A stretch of 64,000 bases of DNA from Lysobacter capsici (GCF_018732085.1 NZ_CP076103.1:744001-808000), one strand, 5' to 3'; shown: positions 1 through 9,470, counted from the stretch's first letter. The notes: a model not told the origin generated them from the letters alone. Translations and numbers: made by a program.

Positions 1-2073
1 GTCGAGGACGGCATCGCCAGCGAGTTGTGGGTGTATGTCGGGCTGGAAGACGCGGTCAAGTATTCGGTGCTCAAGCTGCGCAACCGCTCCGGCCGCGCGC
101 GCCGGATCACCGCCACCGGTTATGTCGAATGGGTGCTCGGCGACATCCGCGCGCGTTCGCAGATGCACGTGGTCAGCGAAATCGATCCGGCCAGCGGCGC
201 ATTGACCGCGCGCAATCCGTACAACACCGAGTTCGAAGGACGCGTCGCGTTCTTCGACACCGACAGCGACGGCTGCACCTTTACCGCCGACCGCACCGAG
301 TTCATCGGCCGCAACGGCGACCTGGGCCATCCGGCGGCGATGCTCAACGAGCGGTTGTCCGGGCGCCTGGGCGTCGGCATGGACCCGTGCGCGGCGATCC
401 AAGTGCCGGCGCCGCTGGCGCCGGAAGAAACCTGCGAGATCGTGTTCCGGCTCGGCGCGGCGAGCGATGCCGCGAGCGCGGCGCAGCTGATCGATCGCTG
501 CAAGGGCGAGTCCGCGGCCTACGACGCGCTCGATGCGGTGCGCATGCACTGGACCCGCACCCTGGGCGCGATCCGGGTCGAAACGCCCGATCCCAGCGTG
601 GACGCGCTGGTCAACGGCTGGCTGCCGTACCAGGCGCTGGCGTGTCGCTATGTCGCGCGCAGCGGCTACTACCAGTCCGGCGGCGCGTTCGGTTTCCGCG
701 ATCAGTTGCAGGACACCATGGCGACCGTGCATGCGCGCCCGGCGCTGAGCCGCGAACATCTGCTGCTGAGCGCCGAGCACCAGTTCCCGCAGGGCGACGT
801 GATGCACTGGTGGCATCCGCCGTTGAATCGCGGCGTGCGCACGCGCTGTTCCGACGATTTCCTGTGGCTGCCGCTGGCCGCGTGCCGCTATCTGCAGGTC
901 ACCGGCGACATGAGCCTGCTCGACGAACAGGTCGGTTTCGTCGAAGGCCGCGCGCTCAACGCCGACGAGGAGTCGTACTACGACCGGCCGTGGACCACCG
1001 ATCGCCGGCAACCGTTCTATGACCACTGTGTGCTCGCCTTACAGCGCGGCATGGAGTTGCTCGGCGAGCGCGGCCTGCCGCTGATCGGCAGCGGCGACTG
1101 GAACGACGGCATGAACCTGGTCGGCCAGGCCGGCCGCGGCGAAAGCGTGTGGCTGGGTTTCTTCCTGTTCGACACTTTGAACCGCTTCGAGCCGATCGCG
1201 CGGGCGCGCGGCGATGCCGCGTTCGCCGATGCCTGCGTCGATGCGGCAAAACGCCTGCGCGAGAATCTGCAAAAACATGCCTGGGACGGCGAATGGTACC
1301 GGCGCGCATGGTTCGACGACGGCACCCCGCTGGGCACCCATGAAGGCGACGAATGCCGGATCGATTCGATCTCGCAGAGTTGGTCGGTGCTGTCGGGCGC
1401 GGCCGATCCGGACCGCGCGCACCAGGCGATGGATTCGCTCGACCGCCATCTGGTGCGCCGCGACGCCGGCCTGATCCAGTTGCTCGATCCGCCGTTCGAC
1501 AAGACCGTCAAAGACCCGGGCTACATCCGCGGCTACGTGCCCGGCGTGCGCGAGAACGGCGGCCAGTACACCCACGCCGCGGTGTGGGCGGCGATGGCCT
1601 TCGCCGAGTTGGGGGACGGCGCGCGCGCGTGGGAACTCGCGCGCATGATCAACCCGATCCATCACACCGCCGACGCCGCTTCGACCGCGCGCTACAAGGT
1701 CGAACCGTACGTGCTCGCCGCCGACGTCTACGGCGTGGCGCCGCATACCGGCCGCGGCGGCTGGACCTGGTACACCGGTTCGGCCGGCTGGATGTATCGC
1801 TTGCTGACCGAATCCTTGCTCGGCTTGAATCGGCGCGGCGACCGACTGGAACTGGCGCCGTGCATTCCGCCCGAATGGACGCAGTACAAGATGCACTATC
1901 GCTACCGCGAGACGCCGTACCTGATCCAGGTGCGGCAGGTCGAGCCCGGCGGCGATGAGAACGTTGCCGGCGTGAAACTCGACGGCGTCGCCCAGGACGG
2001 ACTGAGTTTCCCGCTGGTCGACGACGGCGCATTGCATCAGGTCGAAGTGACCTGGCCGCGGGCGGCGTCATGA
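1..2073 (+). CDS. GH94-family cyclic beta-glucan synthase (NdvB-type), C-terminal part, 5' end outside window
   Basis: The frame is open from base 1 (VEDGIASELW...), so the gene begins upstream and only its last ~690 codons are here. The visible part is a glycoside hydrolase 94 phosphorylase-like module: a beta-sandwich region followed by an alpha/alpha-barrel with the signature GSGDWNDGMN (about bases 1087-1116), whose Asp is the general acid in this family. HTGRGGWTWYTGSAGWMYR and RYKVEPYVLAADVY are also typical. In cyclic beta-1,2-glucan synthases such a domain sits at the C-terminus and trims chain length; stand-alone cellobiose or chitobiose phosphorylases share it. Which of these it is depends on the missing N-terminus (a GT84 and membrane segments would mean NdvB). 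The stop overlaps the next ATG (ATGA). Confidence 0.85.
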   Translation, partial: VEDGIASELWVYVGLEDAVKYSVLKLRNRSGRARRITATGYVEWVLGDIRARSQMHVVSEIDPASGALTARNPYNTEFEGRVAFFDTDSDGCTFTADRTEFIGRNGDLGHPAAMLNERLSGRLGVGMDPCAAIQVPAPLAPEETCEIVFRLGAASDAASAAQLIDRCKGESAAYDALDAVRMHWTRTLGAIRVETPDPSVDALVNGWLPYQALACRYVARSGYYQSGGAFGFRDQLQDTMATVHARPALSREHLLLSAEHQFPQGDVMHWWHPPLNRGVRTRCSDDFLWLPLAACRYLQVTGDMSLLDEQVGFVEGRALNADEESYYDRPWTTDRRQPFYDHCVLALQRGMELLGERGLPLIGSGDWNDGMNLVGQAGRGESVWLGFFLFDTLNRFEPIARARGDAAFADACVDAAKRLRENLQKHAWDGEWYRRAWFDDGTPLGTHEGDECRIDSISQSWSVLSGAADPDRAHQAMDSLDRHLVRRDAGLIQLLDPPFDKTVKDPGYIRGYVPGVRENGGQYTHAAVWAAMAFAELGDGARAWELARMINPIHHTADAASTARYKVEPYVLAADVYGVAPHTGRGGWTWYTGSAGWMYRLLTESLLGLNRRGDRLELAPCIPPEWTQYKMHYRYRETPYLIQVRQVEPGGDENVAGVKLDGVAQDGLSFPLVDDGALHQVEVTWPRAAS

Positions 2074-2303
2074 GCACGCGCCTGCAACTGGACATGGAGC
2101 TCGACCGGCTGGAGCAGATGCTGCCGCAATGGCGCGAGACGATGCGCCACGAAGCGCAGTTCTGGCCGCAGTTTCGCGCGCTGCTGGAGCCGATCGTCGA
2201 CGGCCTGGACCGCGACGATCGGCAGTACGTGGAGGCGCGGGTCGCGCGCATGCTGACCTTGAACGGCTGCGATCCGGGCAAGCGGCACGGCGAAGGCTGG
2301 TAG
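2070..2303 (+). CDS. small protein of unknown function, overlapping the GH94 gene
   Basis: A 77-residue protein whose ATG overlaps the upstream stop codon in an ATGA arrangement, implying translational coupling to the glucan synthase-like gene. It is charged, rich in Arg, Glu and Gln (MSTRLQLDMELDRLEQ at the start), probably all alpha-helical, and has no signal peptide or membrane segment. I do not recognise a family. The coupling is the best argument that it is real; it may be a small accessory factor of the glucan enzyme, which is inference only. Confidence 0.6.
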   Translation: MSTRLQLDMELDRLEQMLPQWRETMRHEAQFWPQFRALLEPIVDGLDRDDRQYVEARVARMLTLNGCDPGKRHGEGW

Positions 2304-2479
2304 CGCGGGTTGGCGTGGATTCGCGGCGACGCGCATCGCGTCGCCGCGCTTTCCCTGGCGGCGAGCGAGCTCGCGGCTGGTGGCTCGCTCGGCCCATGCC
2401 TGCATGACTTATGGCAGAGGGGGCGCGGCCCGGCGATTCGGGCAAACTCGGCGCCAACCATGGCTCAGGCGTTCTGCGA

Positions 2480-5332
2480 ATGCGCGCACGGCAATGCTCC
2501 GGTCCTTTCGCTGTCCTGTTCGCCGTCGTGTGCTGCGTGGCATTGCCGACGGCTGTGGTTGCCGCGCCGCGACCGTCCACGCCCGAGGCCGGGCACGAAG
2601 CCGCGCTCCCGGCCGCACCGGCCTTCACCCAGCGCACCCTCGCCAACGGCCTGCGCGTCTACGCCATTCGCGACACCTCGGTGTCCGATGTCGCGGTCAA
2701 CCTGTGGTACGACGTCGGCGGCAAGGACGATCCGAAAAACCGCTCCGGCCTGGCCCATCTGTTCGAACATTTGATGTTCAAGTCCACCGGCAACCTGCCG
2801 GCGGGCAGTTTCACCGGCCTGGCCGAGGACGTCGGCGGCAGCAACGACGCGTCCACCGAAGACGACTACACCCGCTACTTCGAGACCGTGCCGGCCGCGT
2901 ACCTGGAGCGCATGTTGTTCGCCGAGGCCGATCGCATGGCCGGCCTGGTGGTCGATGCGCCGACGCTCGACTCCGAACGCAAGGTGGTGAAGGAGGAAAT
3001 CGGCACGCGCGTGCGGTCGCAAGCCTATGGTCGCCTGGTTCAAGAGTATCTGCCGGCGCTGTCGTACTCGCGCCTGCCGTATGCGCGTCCGGCGATCGGC
3101 CGCGGCGACGACCTGGACGCGGCCACGCTCGATGAAGTGCGCGCGTTTCACGCGACTTACTATCGCCCCGACAACGCGGTGCTGGTGGTCGCCGGCCATT
3201 TCGATCCGGCGCAGCTCGATCGCTGGGTCGACCGCTACTTCGCGCCGATTCCGCGTCCCGACGCGCCGATCCCGCGAGTCGTCGCGACCGAACCGATCCG
3301 CGAAACCGCCAGCCGCCAGACCGTCTACGAACCGGCGACGCCGTTGCCGGCGGTGGTCAAGAGTTATCCGTTGCCGCGCGACGATCATGCCGACACGCCG
3401 GCGTTGATGGTCCTCGATGCGTTGTTGTCGGCCGGCGCGAGCGCTCGGCTCAACGCGCATCTGGTCCAGCAGCGTTCGCTCGCGCAGAGCGCGTCGACCC
3501 GGTTCGAACGGCGCCGGCTCGGCGGTTATCTGGCGGTCTACGCGATCCTGGCCGGCGAGGTCGACGTGGATGCCGGCGAAGCGGCATTGAACGAAGAAGT
3601 GGCGAAACTGCGCGACGCGCCGGTGACGGCGCAGGAACTGAGCCGGGCGAAGAACCAGTTGCTGACCACCGCGCTGCGCAGCCGCGAGACCCCCGACGGC
3701 CAGGCCATGGCGCTGGGCCGCGCGGTGCTGGTCGATGGCGATGCGAACGCCGACCAGCGTCAGCTGGTCGCGGCGTTGGCGGTAAGCGCGGCCGATGTGC
3801 AGCGCGTGGCGAACACCTATCTGCTCGAACGTCGCGCCGCGACCTTGCGCTATCTGCCGATCGATGCGGCACCGGCCGGGATCAAGGGCGACACCATCGC
3901 GGTCCGGCCCACGGTGGTCGAAACCACGCTGACGCCCGCGCAAAATCTGCCGGTCGTGACTCTGGCGCCGCCGGGCGAACGCATTGCGTTGCCGGCCGCG
4001 GGGCGCCCGGTGCTGCCGACGATTCCGACGCCGGTCGAATGGCGCCTGCGCAACGGCCTGCGCGCCGTGCTGGTGGAAAAACGCGGGCTGCCGTTGCTGA
4101 CCTTGTCGATGGTGACGCCCGACGGCAGCGCCAGCGATCCGCTCGGCCGCGCGGGCCTGGCCGAACTGGGCACGGCGCTGATGACCCAGCGCAGCGCCGC
4201 CGCGTCGGCCGACGACATCGCCGGCCGGGTCGAAGCGCTCGGCGGGAGTCTGGGCAGCGGCGCCGGTCTGGACGCGGCCTCGGTCACCTTGAGCGTCGGT
4301 GCGTCGTCGCGCTCGGCCGCGTTCGCGATCCTCGCCGACATCGTGCGACGTCCCGCGTTCGCCGCCGAGGATATCGAACGCGCACGCAGCCAGGCGCTGG
4401 ATGCGCTCGACGGCTACGGCGAAGACCCGATGCGGCTCGCGCGCCGCATCGCAGCGCGCGCGGTGTTCGGCGATGCGCCTTACGGCCGAGCGTCGTCGGG
4501 CACCGCGGCGAGCCTGAAGGCCATCACCCGCGACGACCTCGCCGCCGCGCATGCGCGCGCCTGGCAACCGGCGCGCGCGCGCTTGGTCGTGGTCGGCGAC
4601 GTGAGCGCGGCGCAGGCGCGCGAGCTCGCCGAAGCGGCATTCGGCGATTGGCGGGTCGATGGGGTCAACGAAGCATCGCCGCCGCAGGTCACCTCGACGC
4701 CCAAGCCGCGGGTGATCGTGGTCGATCTGCCCGATGCGACCCAGGCCGCGATCGTCGTCGCCCGGCCCGCGCTCGCGCGCAACGATCCGGATTGGTACGC
4801 GGCTTTGGTTGCCAACGCCGCGCTCGGCGGCGGCAGCGCCTCGCGCCTGAATGCCGAGCTGCGCTACAAGCGTGCGTTGACTTACGACGCCGGCAGCCTG
4901 TTGAGCCAGACCCGCCAGCCCGGTTCGCTGATCGCGGCCACGTTGACCAAACCCGAATCGGCCGCGAGCGCGGTCGAACTGATCCTGGCCGAACTGCGCC
5001 GGCTCGGCGCCGAGCCGATGGACGAGGCCGAGTTGCAGGCGCGCAAGCAACTGGTGATCGGCGAATTCAGCCGCAAGCTCGGTACCGGCGCGGGCGTGGC
5101 CGGCCTGATCGGCAATCACGCCGGGCAGGCGTTGGCGTTGAGCGAAATCGGGCGGTTCATCGCCGCGGTCGAGCAGGTCACGCCGCAAGCCGTGCAGCAG
5201 GCGGCGCGGCGATCGTTCGACCCGAACGGCGCGAGCATTGTTGTGGTTGGAAATGCCAGGCGTTTCGCCGATGAACTGCGCAAGGCGCATCCGCAGGCCG
5301 AATCGATCACGGTGGACGACGCGCTGCGTTGA
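2480..5332 (+). CDS. secreted M16-family zinc metallopeptidase (two-module, pitrilysin-like)
   Basis: The protein has about 950 residues. The inverted zinc motif HLFEH lies in SGLAHLFEHLMFKSTG, with the downstream acidic ligand region ERKVVKEEIGTR, so the N-terminal M16 unit looks catalytically intact. The C-terminal half (from WRLRNGLRAVLVEKRG) is the second, normally inactive M16 unit and lacks HxxEH. The frame is open from 2411, but I prefer the ATG at 2480 because it gives a clean signal peptide (MRARQCSGPFAVLFAVVCCV... ending near AVVAAP), placing the enzyme in the periplasm or outer membrane. Such enzymes degrade peptides; in Lysobacter-like bacteria they are often part of the secreted proteolytic set. 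The gene appears monocistronic. Confidence 0.9.
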   Translation: MRARQCSGPFAVLFAVVCCVALPTAVVAAPRPSTPEAGHEAALPAAPAFTQRTLANGLRVYAIRDTSVSDVAVNLWYDVGGKDDPKNRSGLAHLFEHLMFKSTGNLPAGSFTGLAEDVGGSNDASTEDDYTRYFETVPAAYLERMLFAEADRMAGLVVDAPTLDSERKVVKEEIGTRVRSQAYGRLVQEYLPALSYSRLPYARPAIGRGDDLDAATLDEVRAFHATYYRPDNAVLVVAGHFDPAQLDRWVDRYFAPIPRPDAPIPRVVATEPIRETASRQTVYEPATPLPAVVKSYPLPRDDHADTPALMVLDALLSAGASARLNAHLVQQRSLAQSASTRFERRRLGGYLAVYAILAGEVDVDAGEAALNEEVAKLRDAPVTAQELSRAKNQLLTTALRSRETPDGQAMALGRAVLVDGDANADQRQLVAALAVSAADVQRVANTYLLERRAATLRYLPIDAAPAGIKGDTIAVRPTVVETTLTPAQNLPVVTLAPPGERIALPAAGRPVLPTIPTPVEWRLRNGLRAVLVEKRGLPLLTLSMVTPDGSASDPLGRAGLAELGTALMTQRSAAASADDIAGRVEALGGSLGSGAGLDAASVTLSVGASSRSAAFAILADIVRRPAFAAEDIERARSQALDALDGYGEDPMRLARRIAARAVFGDAPYGRASSGTAASLKAITRDDLAAAHARAWQPARARLVVVGDVSAAQARELAEAAFGDWRVDGVNEASPPQVTSTPKPRVIVVDLPDATQAAIVVARPALARNDPDWYAALVANAALGGGSASRLNAELRYKRALTYDAGSLLSQTRQPGSLIAATLTKPESAASAVELILAELRRLGAEPMDEAELQARKQLVIGEFSRKLGTGAGVAGLIGNHAGQALALSEIGRFIAAVEQVTPQAVQQAARRSFDPNGASIVVVGNARRFADELRKAHPQAESITVDDALR

Positions 5333-5742
5333 GGTGATCGCTTCGCGACCCGGCGCGCAACGCAGCGGGTCGCGCGGACGCCAAACCGGCGTATAACCGC
5401 GTGCAATCCCCTGTAGGAGCGGCTTGAGCCGCGACCGCGACTTCCACGTAACGACGCAAGCGATGCTTCGTGGTCGCGGCTCACGCCGCTCCTGCAGTCG
5501 GACACCGCCCTGGTACCGTCGATGCGGGCCTTGATCGACTGTCTGGCGATGCGGTTCGAACGCCTGCAGGAAGACCGAGGCCGCCGTCCAGTGTTCGCCG
5601 GGTGGGACTGTGCGTCTAGATTCCGGCGCCTTTCGCGCCGGTGCGGTGCGATATGGTTCGCCCATCGCCGCGCCGCGCGCGCGGCCGTATCGACGATCGA
5701 TGTGCGGCGCAATGCGCCTTGGCAAAACTACGAGGATCTTGC
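5333..5742. repeat. intergenic stretch with a paired inverted repeat
   Basis: This 410-base gap holds one copy of a TAGGAGCGGCTTGAGCCGCGAC-like element near 5413-5440 and its near-complementary partner (GTCGCGGCTCACGCCGCTCC) near 5472-5492, so the transcript could fold into a long stem. It is a REP/BIME-like element. I see no gene in the rest of the gap; the OsmC promoter probably lies in its last 150 bases. Confidence 0.6.
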
Positions 5743-6210
5743 ATGACCGACCCCAGCGTGATTGTTCCCGGCGTGCATGCCGCCAGCGCGGCCGCGCCGT
5801 ACCGGGTCGACCTGCGCGACGATCTCGGCCATCGGTGGCAGGCCGACGAACCGGCCGATCTGGGCGGCGGCGACACCGCGCCGTCGCCGGAACGGTTGCT
5901 GTTGTCGAGCCTGGGCGCCTGCACCGCGATCACCGTGCGCATGTACGCGGCGCGCAAGCAGTGGCCGTTGACCGACGTGCGGGTCGAGCTGCAATTCAAT
6001 CCGGACGGCAAGCCCGAGGCCGGCACCGAGTTGACCCGCGTGGTTTCCTTGCTCGGCGATCTGTCCGACGAACAGCGCGAACGCTTGTTGCAGATCGCCA
6101 ACGCCTGCCCGATCCACAAGGTGCTGACCGGCGAGGTGCGCATCGCGACCTCGTTGCGCGCGGCGGACGCGTCGAACGAGGCCGCGTCGATCCCCGGCGC
6201 CTCGCCATGA
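5743..6210 (+). CDS. OsmC-family peroxide reductase-like protein (first copy)
   Basis: A 155-residue OsmC/Ohr-fold protein. Both redox cysteines of the family are present: one in SLGACTAITVRMYA and one in ANACPIHKVL. Family members reduce organic hydroperoxides using these two thiols. The frame is open upstream to 5641, but MTDPSV at 5743 starts the conserved domain and directly follows the AGGATCTTGC stretch. Its stop overlaps the ATG of the pirin gene (ATGA), so OsmC, pirin and a second OsmC form one translationally coupled operon, probably an oxidative-stress unit. The closest architecture is the YhfA-like short OsmC group. Confidence 0.88.
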   Translation: MTDPSVIVPGVHAASAAAPYRVDLRDDLGHRWQADEPADLGGGDTAPSPERLLLSSLGACTAITVRMYAARKQWPLTDVRVELQFNPDGKPEAGTELTRVVSLLGDLSDEQRERLLQIANACPIHKVLTGEVRIATSLRAADASNEAASIPGASP

Positions 6211-7166
6211 GCCGCGCCGAGCCGTCCGCCGAACCGGTGCGCAGCAGCGACGGCGCGCCATGCGCTGGCCAGCCGGTGCTGGAACGCATCGCCACGCGCA
6301 GCCGCGAGATCGCACCGGGCTTCGAAGTGCATCGCGCGGTGCCGTCGCGGACCCGGCGCAAGGTCGGCGCCTGGTGTTTTCTCGATCATGCCGGCCCGAT
6401 CCAGCACGGCCCCGGCGCCGGTCCCGCGGTCGGTCCGCATCCGCATATCGGCCTGCAGACTTTTACCTGGATGCTCGAAGGCGAAGTGCTGCATCGCGAC
6501 AGCCTGGGTTCCCAGCAGCTCATCCGTCCCGGCCAGGTCAATCTGATGACCGCCGGCCGCGGCATCGTGCACGCCGAAGAGCCGCCCGACGGCAACGCCG
6601 GCCGCGTGCATCTGGCGCAGTTGTGGATCGCGTTGCCCGAAGCGCAGCGTCAGCGCGAGCCGTCGTTCCATCACTACCCCGACTTGCCGATCCTCGAGCG
6701 CGGCGGCTTCCGCATCACCGTGCTGGCCGGCGAGGCCCTGGGCGAGCGCGCACCGGCGCAGGTGTTCACGCCGTTGGTCGGCATCGATCTGGCCGCCGAC
6801 ACCGCGGCCGCCACCGACTTGCCGCTGACGCCCGGGTTCGAACACGCGGTGCTGTGTCTGCAAGGTCGGATCGAAGTCGAAGGCGAACGCATCGAGGCCG
6901 ACACGCTGCTGTACCTGGGCCTGGGCCGCGACACGGTGCGGCTGCGCTGCGACGGCGCGGCGCGGCTGTTGCTGATCGGCGGCGAGCCGCTGGACGAGGA
7001 CTTGCTGATGTGGTGGAACTTCGTCGCGCGCACGCCCGAGGAAGTGTTGCAGGCCAGCGAAGACTGGAACGCCGGCCGTCACTTCGGCGAGGTGCCCGGC
7101 ACCACGCTGGAACGCATTCCCGCGCCGGTTCCCGCCAACCTCAACCTCAAGGCGCAACGCGGATGA
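6207..7166 (+). CDS. pirin-family cupin protein
   Basis: A 319-residue bicupin of the pirin family. The N-terminal cupin carries the expected metal ligands: H78 and H80 in GPHPHIGLQTF, then H122 and E124 in GRGIVHAEE. Pirins bind Fe(II); some are quercetin dioxygenases and others act as redox-sensitive regulators, so the substrate cannot be read from sequence. A longer open frame extends back to 5610, but that would overlap the whole OsmC gene; the start at 6207 overlaps the OsmC stop by four bases. Its own stop overlaps the start of the second OsmC gene in the same way. Confidence 0.9.
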   Translation: MSRAEPSAEPVRSSDGAPCAGQPVLERIATRSREIAPGFEVHRAVPSRTRRKVGAWCFLDHAGPIQHGPGAGPAVGPHPHIGLQTFTWMLEGEVLHRDSLGSQQLIRPGQVNLMTAGRGIVHAEEPPDGNAGRVHLAQLWIALPEAQRQREPSFHHYPDLPILERGGFRITVLAGEALGERAPAQVFTPLVGIDLAADTAAATDLPLTPGFEHAVLCLQGRIEVEGERIEADTLLYLGLGRDTVRLRCDGAARLLLIGGEPLDEDLLMWWNFVARTPEEVLQASEDWNAGRHFGEVPGTTLERIPAPVPANLNLKAQRG

Positions 7167-7579
7167 AAGCCATCTCGACCGCGCGGGTCTGGTCCGACGG
7201 ACCGCATTATCGTCATCGCATCCGCGCCGGTGAGCACGATCTGATCGCCGACGAGCCGACCGCCGCGGGCGGCCAGGACGCCGGCCCGGCGCCCTACGAT
7301 TACCTGCTGGCCGGGCTGGGCGCATGCACCGCGATCACCTTGCGCATGTATGCCGAGAAGAAGGGCTGGGGGCTGGGCGAACTGCGGGTCGAACTGACCG
7401 TGCTGAAGAACCGCGAAGGCGACACCCGGATCGAACGCGTCGTGCACAGCGATGCCGCCTTGAGCGACGAGCAATGGCAGCGCTTGCTCGAGGTGGCGGG
7501 CAAGACGCCGGTGACGCGGACCTTGCAGGAGGGCGCGAGGATCGATACGCGCCGTGGCGATGCGGTGCCGGCGGCTTAG
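7163..7579 (+). CDS. OsmC-family protein (second copy) lacking the second redox cysteine
   Basis: A 138-residue OsmC-fold protein clearly paralogous to the first gene of this operon: GLGACTAITLRMYAEKKGW matches SLGACTAITVRMYAARKQW. The first catalytic cysteine is kept, but the segment that should carry the second (ANACPIHKVL in the paralogue) reads AGKTPVTRTL, so the partner thiol is absent. It therefore probably cannot run the standard two-cysteine peroxidase cycle and may have another role or use an external thiol. The start overlaps the pirin stop (ATGA). Confidence 0.87.
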   Translation: MKAISTARVWSDGPHYRHRIRAGEHDLIADEPTAAGGQDAGPAPYDYLLAGLGACTAITLRMYAEKKGWGLGELRVELTVLKNREGDTRIERVVHSDAALSDEQWQRLLEVAGKTPVTRTLQEGARIDTRRGDAVPAA

Positions 7580-7717
7580 TCGCGGGATCGCGGCGGCGTC
7601 TGAGCGCCGGACCGTTTGAGTTCGAGCCACGAAGGATTCGTGGCTTTCGATGCCGGTAAGCGGCGGGCCGGCACGGTCGTTTCGGATCGCGCGCGGCGCT
7701 TTTCATGTTCTGCGCGC

Positions 7718-8146
7718 TTAATTGATGATGCTGAAACCCGCCGGCGCGCGCGTCGGCCGCGGCGCATCGCAGTGGTACATGTCCAGGTAGACGCGGACCT
7801 TGGTTTCGCCGCATGCCACCTCGTAGCCGTCGACGATGTGATAGTCGGCCTCGCCCGGCTGCAGGGCCTTGTAGCCCATCATGTCCTCAATCAGCCGATT
7901 GGTGGCGTCGTCGCTCAGATCGTCCGGCAGCGGCGTGCGTTCGCCGAAATTGCCGCTGCGCTCGAAGGTCGGATGCTCGCGGTCCGGACACACCAGCCGG
8001 GCGAGGTACTCGTGTTCGCCGGGCGGCTTGCACACCTCCACGGCGTCTTGCTTGCTCAGGCCGTAGGCGGCGGCGACCTTGGGCGCTTCGGCGCCGGCGG
8101 TGCCGGCCACGAGCAGCAGCGTCAATGCAGTGGTACGAAAGTTCAT
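7718..8146 (-). CDS. exported protein of unknown function
   Basis: A 142-residue protein with a clear signal peptide (MNFRTTALTLLLVAGTAGAEA) and about 120 mature residues with four cysteines (VEVCKPP, ARLVCPD, EVACGET, YHCDAP) that could form two periplasmic disulfides. No family recognised. It is read on the minus strand and is followed upstream by two other minus-strand genes (8183-8578 and 8595-9470), separated from the first by 36 bases, so the three probably form a small operon in which this is the last gene. Confidence 0.7.
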   Translation of the reverse strand: MNFRTTALTLLLVAGTAGAEAPKVAAAYGLSKQDAVEVCKPPGEHEYLARLVCPDREHPTFERSGNFGERTPLPDDLSDDATNRLIEDMMGYKALQPGEADYHIVDGYEVACGETKVRVYLDMYHCDAPRPTRAPAGFSIIN

Positions 8147-8182
8147 CGCAGCGGTTCCTCGGTGATGGGCGCGGGTGAGTGG

Positions 8183-8578
8183 TCAGGTCGCGTCGTCGGT
8201 GGGCGGCACGATCCACGGCGGCGTCTTCAGCCAGTACAGGCAGTGAACGCAATGGTCGATCCAGTCGGCTGCCTGTCTTTGAAGGCCGGACGGGTTGCGG
8301 CCGCAATGCGGGCAGTAAAGGTCGGTCGCGTGGCGCTCGTGATCCAGCGCCAGCAATAGCCCGGCAAGCAGCGCGCCGGCCAGGCCCGATCCAAGCAGCA
8401 CCAGGGCGAATGCGCCGTGCAGTACGGGCGCGCAATTCAATCCCAGACCGACCACCGCGACGATCGCCGCGACCGTCGTGGCCCTGCGGAACAACGGCGG
8501 GTGTGCGGCCAGTGCCTGCTGCCAAGCGCGTACGACCTGCGGATCGTAGACGGCGCGGATCGTCGGCGTGTCGGTCAT
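8183..8578 (-). CDS. small membrane protein with a C-terminal zinc-ribbon-like motif
   Basis: A 131-residue protein. A short cytosolic N-terminus is followed by two close hydrophobic segments (about residues 33-52 and 57-77). Then comes a soluble tail with two CxxC pairs, CPHC and CVHC, spaced about 20 residues apart, which could bind one zinc ion. No family is recognised. It lies 16 bases downstream of the minus-strand gene ending at 8595 and 36 bases upstream of the exported protein, so the three genes are probably co-transcribed. Confidence 0.65.
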   Translation of the reverse strand: MTDTPTIRAVYDPQVVRAWQQALAAHPPLFRRATTVAAIVAVVGLGLNCAPVLHGAFALVLLGSGLAGALLAGLLLALDHERHATDLYCPHCGRNPSGLQRQAADWIDHCVHCLYWLKTPPWIVPPTDDAT

Positions 8579-8594
8579 GGCGAGCGGCCTGCGG

Positions 8595-9470
8595 CTAGAA
8601 GTGATTGCCGCAGATCGCGCACGAACCGGCCTCGCCGCCGTCCTTGCGAGGATTGGCCAGGATCGTGCGGATATGCGCCTGCCGCCGCTTCATCAGCGCG
8701 TCGTGCGGCGCGCCGTAGGTGACGGCGAGTTCGTACAGGGTGTTCGCGTTCTCGATCGAACCGCCGACCAGGTGCACGGTTGCCCAGTCGCGCAACACGT
8801 TGGCGACGATCGGATCGGTCGGTTTGACGAACTGGGTGCGTTCGAACAGCTGATAGCTCATCGAATCGTGCAGCATGGACGGGCTGACCGGCTTGCCGTC
8901 GTTGCCAGCCGGCATGGCCGGCATCGTCGGGACCAAGGCGTTGCCGAAATTCACACCGGCGACCGAGCGTTTGGCGAGATAGCCCGGGTCCTTCGCCAAT
9001 GCGATCTTGCTTTCGAGAATGCGTGCGTGCAGCCATTCCGATCGCAGGTGGGCGTCGTTGTTGCGGCGCATGCCGATCCGGATCCAGCGCAGCGCGACTT
9101 GGTCGTGCCCGGCCAGTTCCAGCGCGGTGCCGAGGTTGGCCGCGGTTTCGTAACGTCCCGGCGCGGCGCGCTCGATCATCAGGAACTGGCGGATCGCGAG
9201 CGGGTACTGCCCTTGATAGATCAGCAGCACGCCCAGGTTGTTGAGATGGTCGAAGGTGGGCTTGGCGCGCGCGTCGGCGATCACCTTCTTGGCCCGCTCC
9301 ATCTGCCAGCGCCGCCGCACCTGCTGGGTCAGGTGCGCGGTCAGCTCCTCGCCGACGATCCAGTCCGGAGAGAACGGGTGTCCCTGGTGATCGGTGCCGA
9401 CGTAGTTGATGCAGGCCTGCGCGGCGGCTGGCAGCAGCAAGGCGGCCAGCAGCAGTGTCCTTGCGATCAT
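8595..9470 (-). CDS. exported TPR-like protein of unknown function
   Basis: A 291-residue protein starting with a signal peptide (MIARTLLLAALLLPAAAQAC). The open frame extends another 76 codons upstream, but the added residues are low-complexity and Arg-rich, so the ATG at 9470 is preferred. Helical repeats resemble tetratricopeptide units: FDHLNNLGVLLIYQGQYPLA and YETAANLGTALELAGHDQVA. The C-terminus ends in CAICGNHF, a CxxC pair. It is the promoter-proximal gene of a likely three-gene minus-strand operon. Function unknown; TPR proteins usually hold other proteins together. Confidence 0.7.
   Translation of the reverse strand: MIARTLLLAALLLPAAAQACINYVGTDHQGHPFSPDWIVGEELTAHLTQQVRRRWQMERAKKVIADARAKPTFDHLNNLGVLLIYQGQYPLAIRQFLMIERAAPGRYETAANLGTALELAGHDQVALRWIRIGMRRNNDAHLRSEWLHARILESKIALAKDPGYLAKRSVAGVNFGNALVPTMPAMPAGNDGKPVSPSMLHDSMSYQLFERTQFVKPTDPIVANVLRDWATVHLVGGSIENANTLYELAVTYGAPHDALMKRRQAHIRTILANPRKDGGEAGSCAICGNHF

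Noticed and set aside
2465..5725. 1086-codon minus-strand frame opposite the M16 peptidase
   Set aside because: No recognisable domain and Arg/His-rich; the M16 gene on the plus strand has motifs over its full length.
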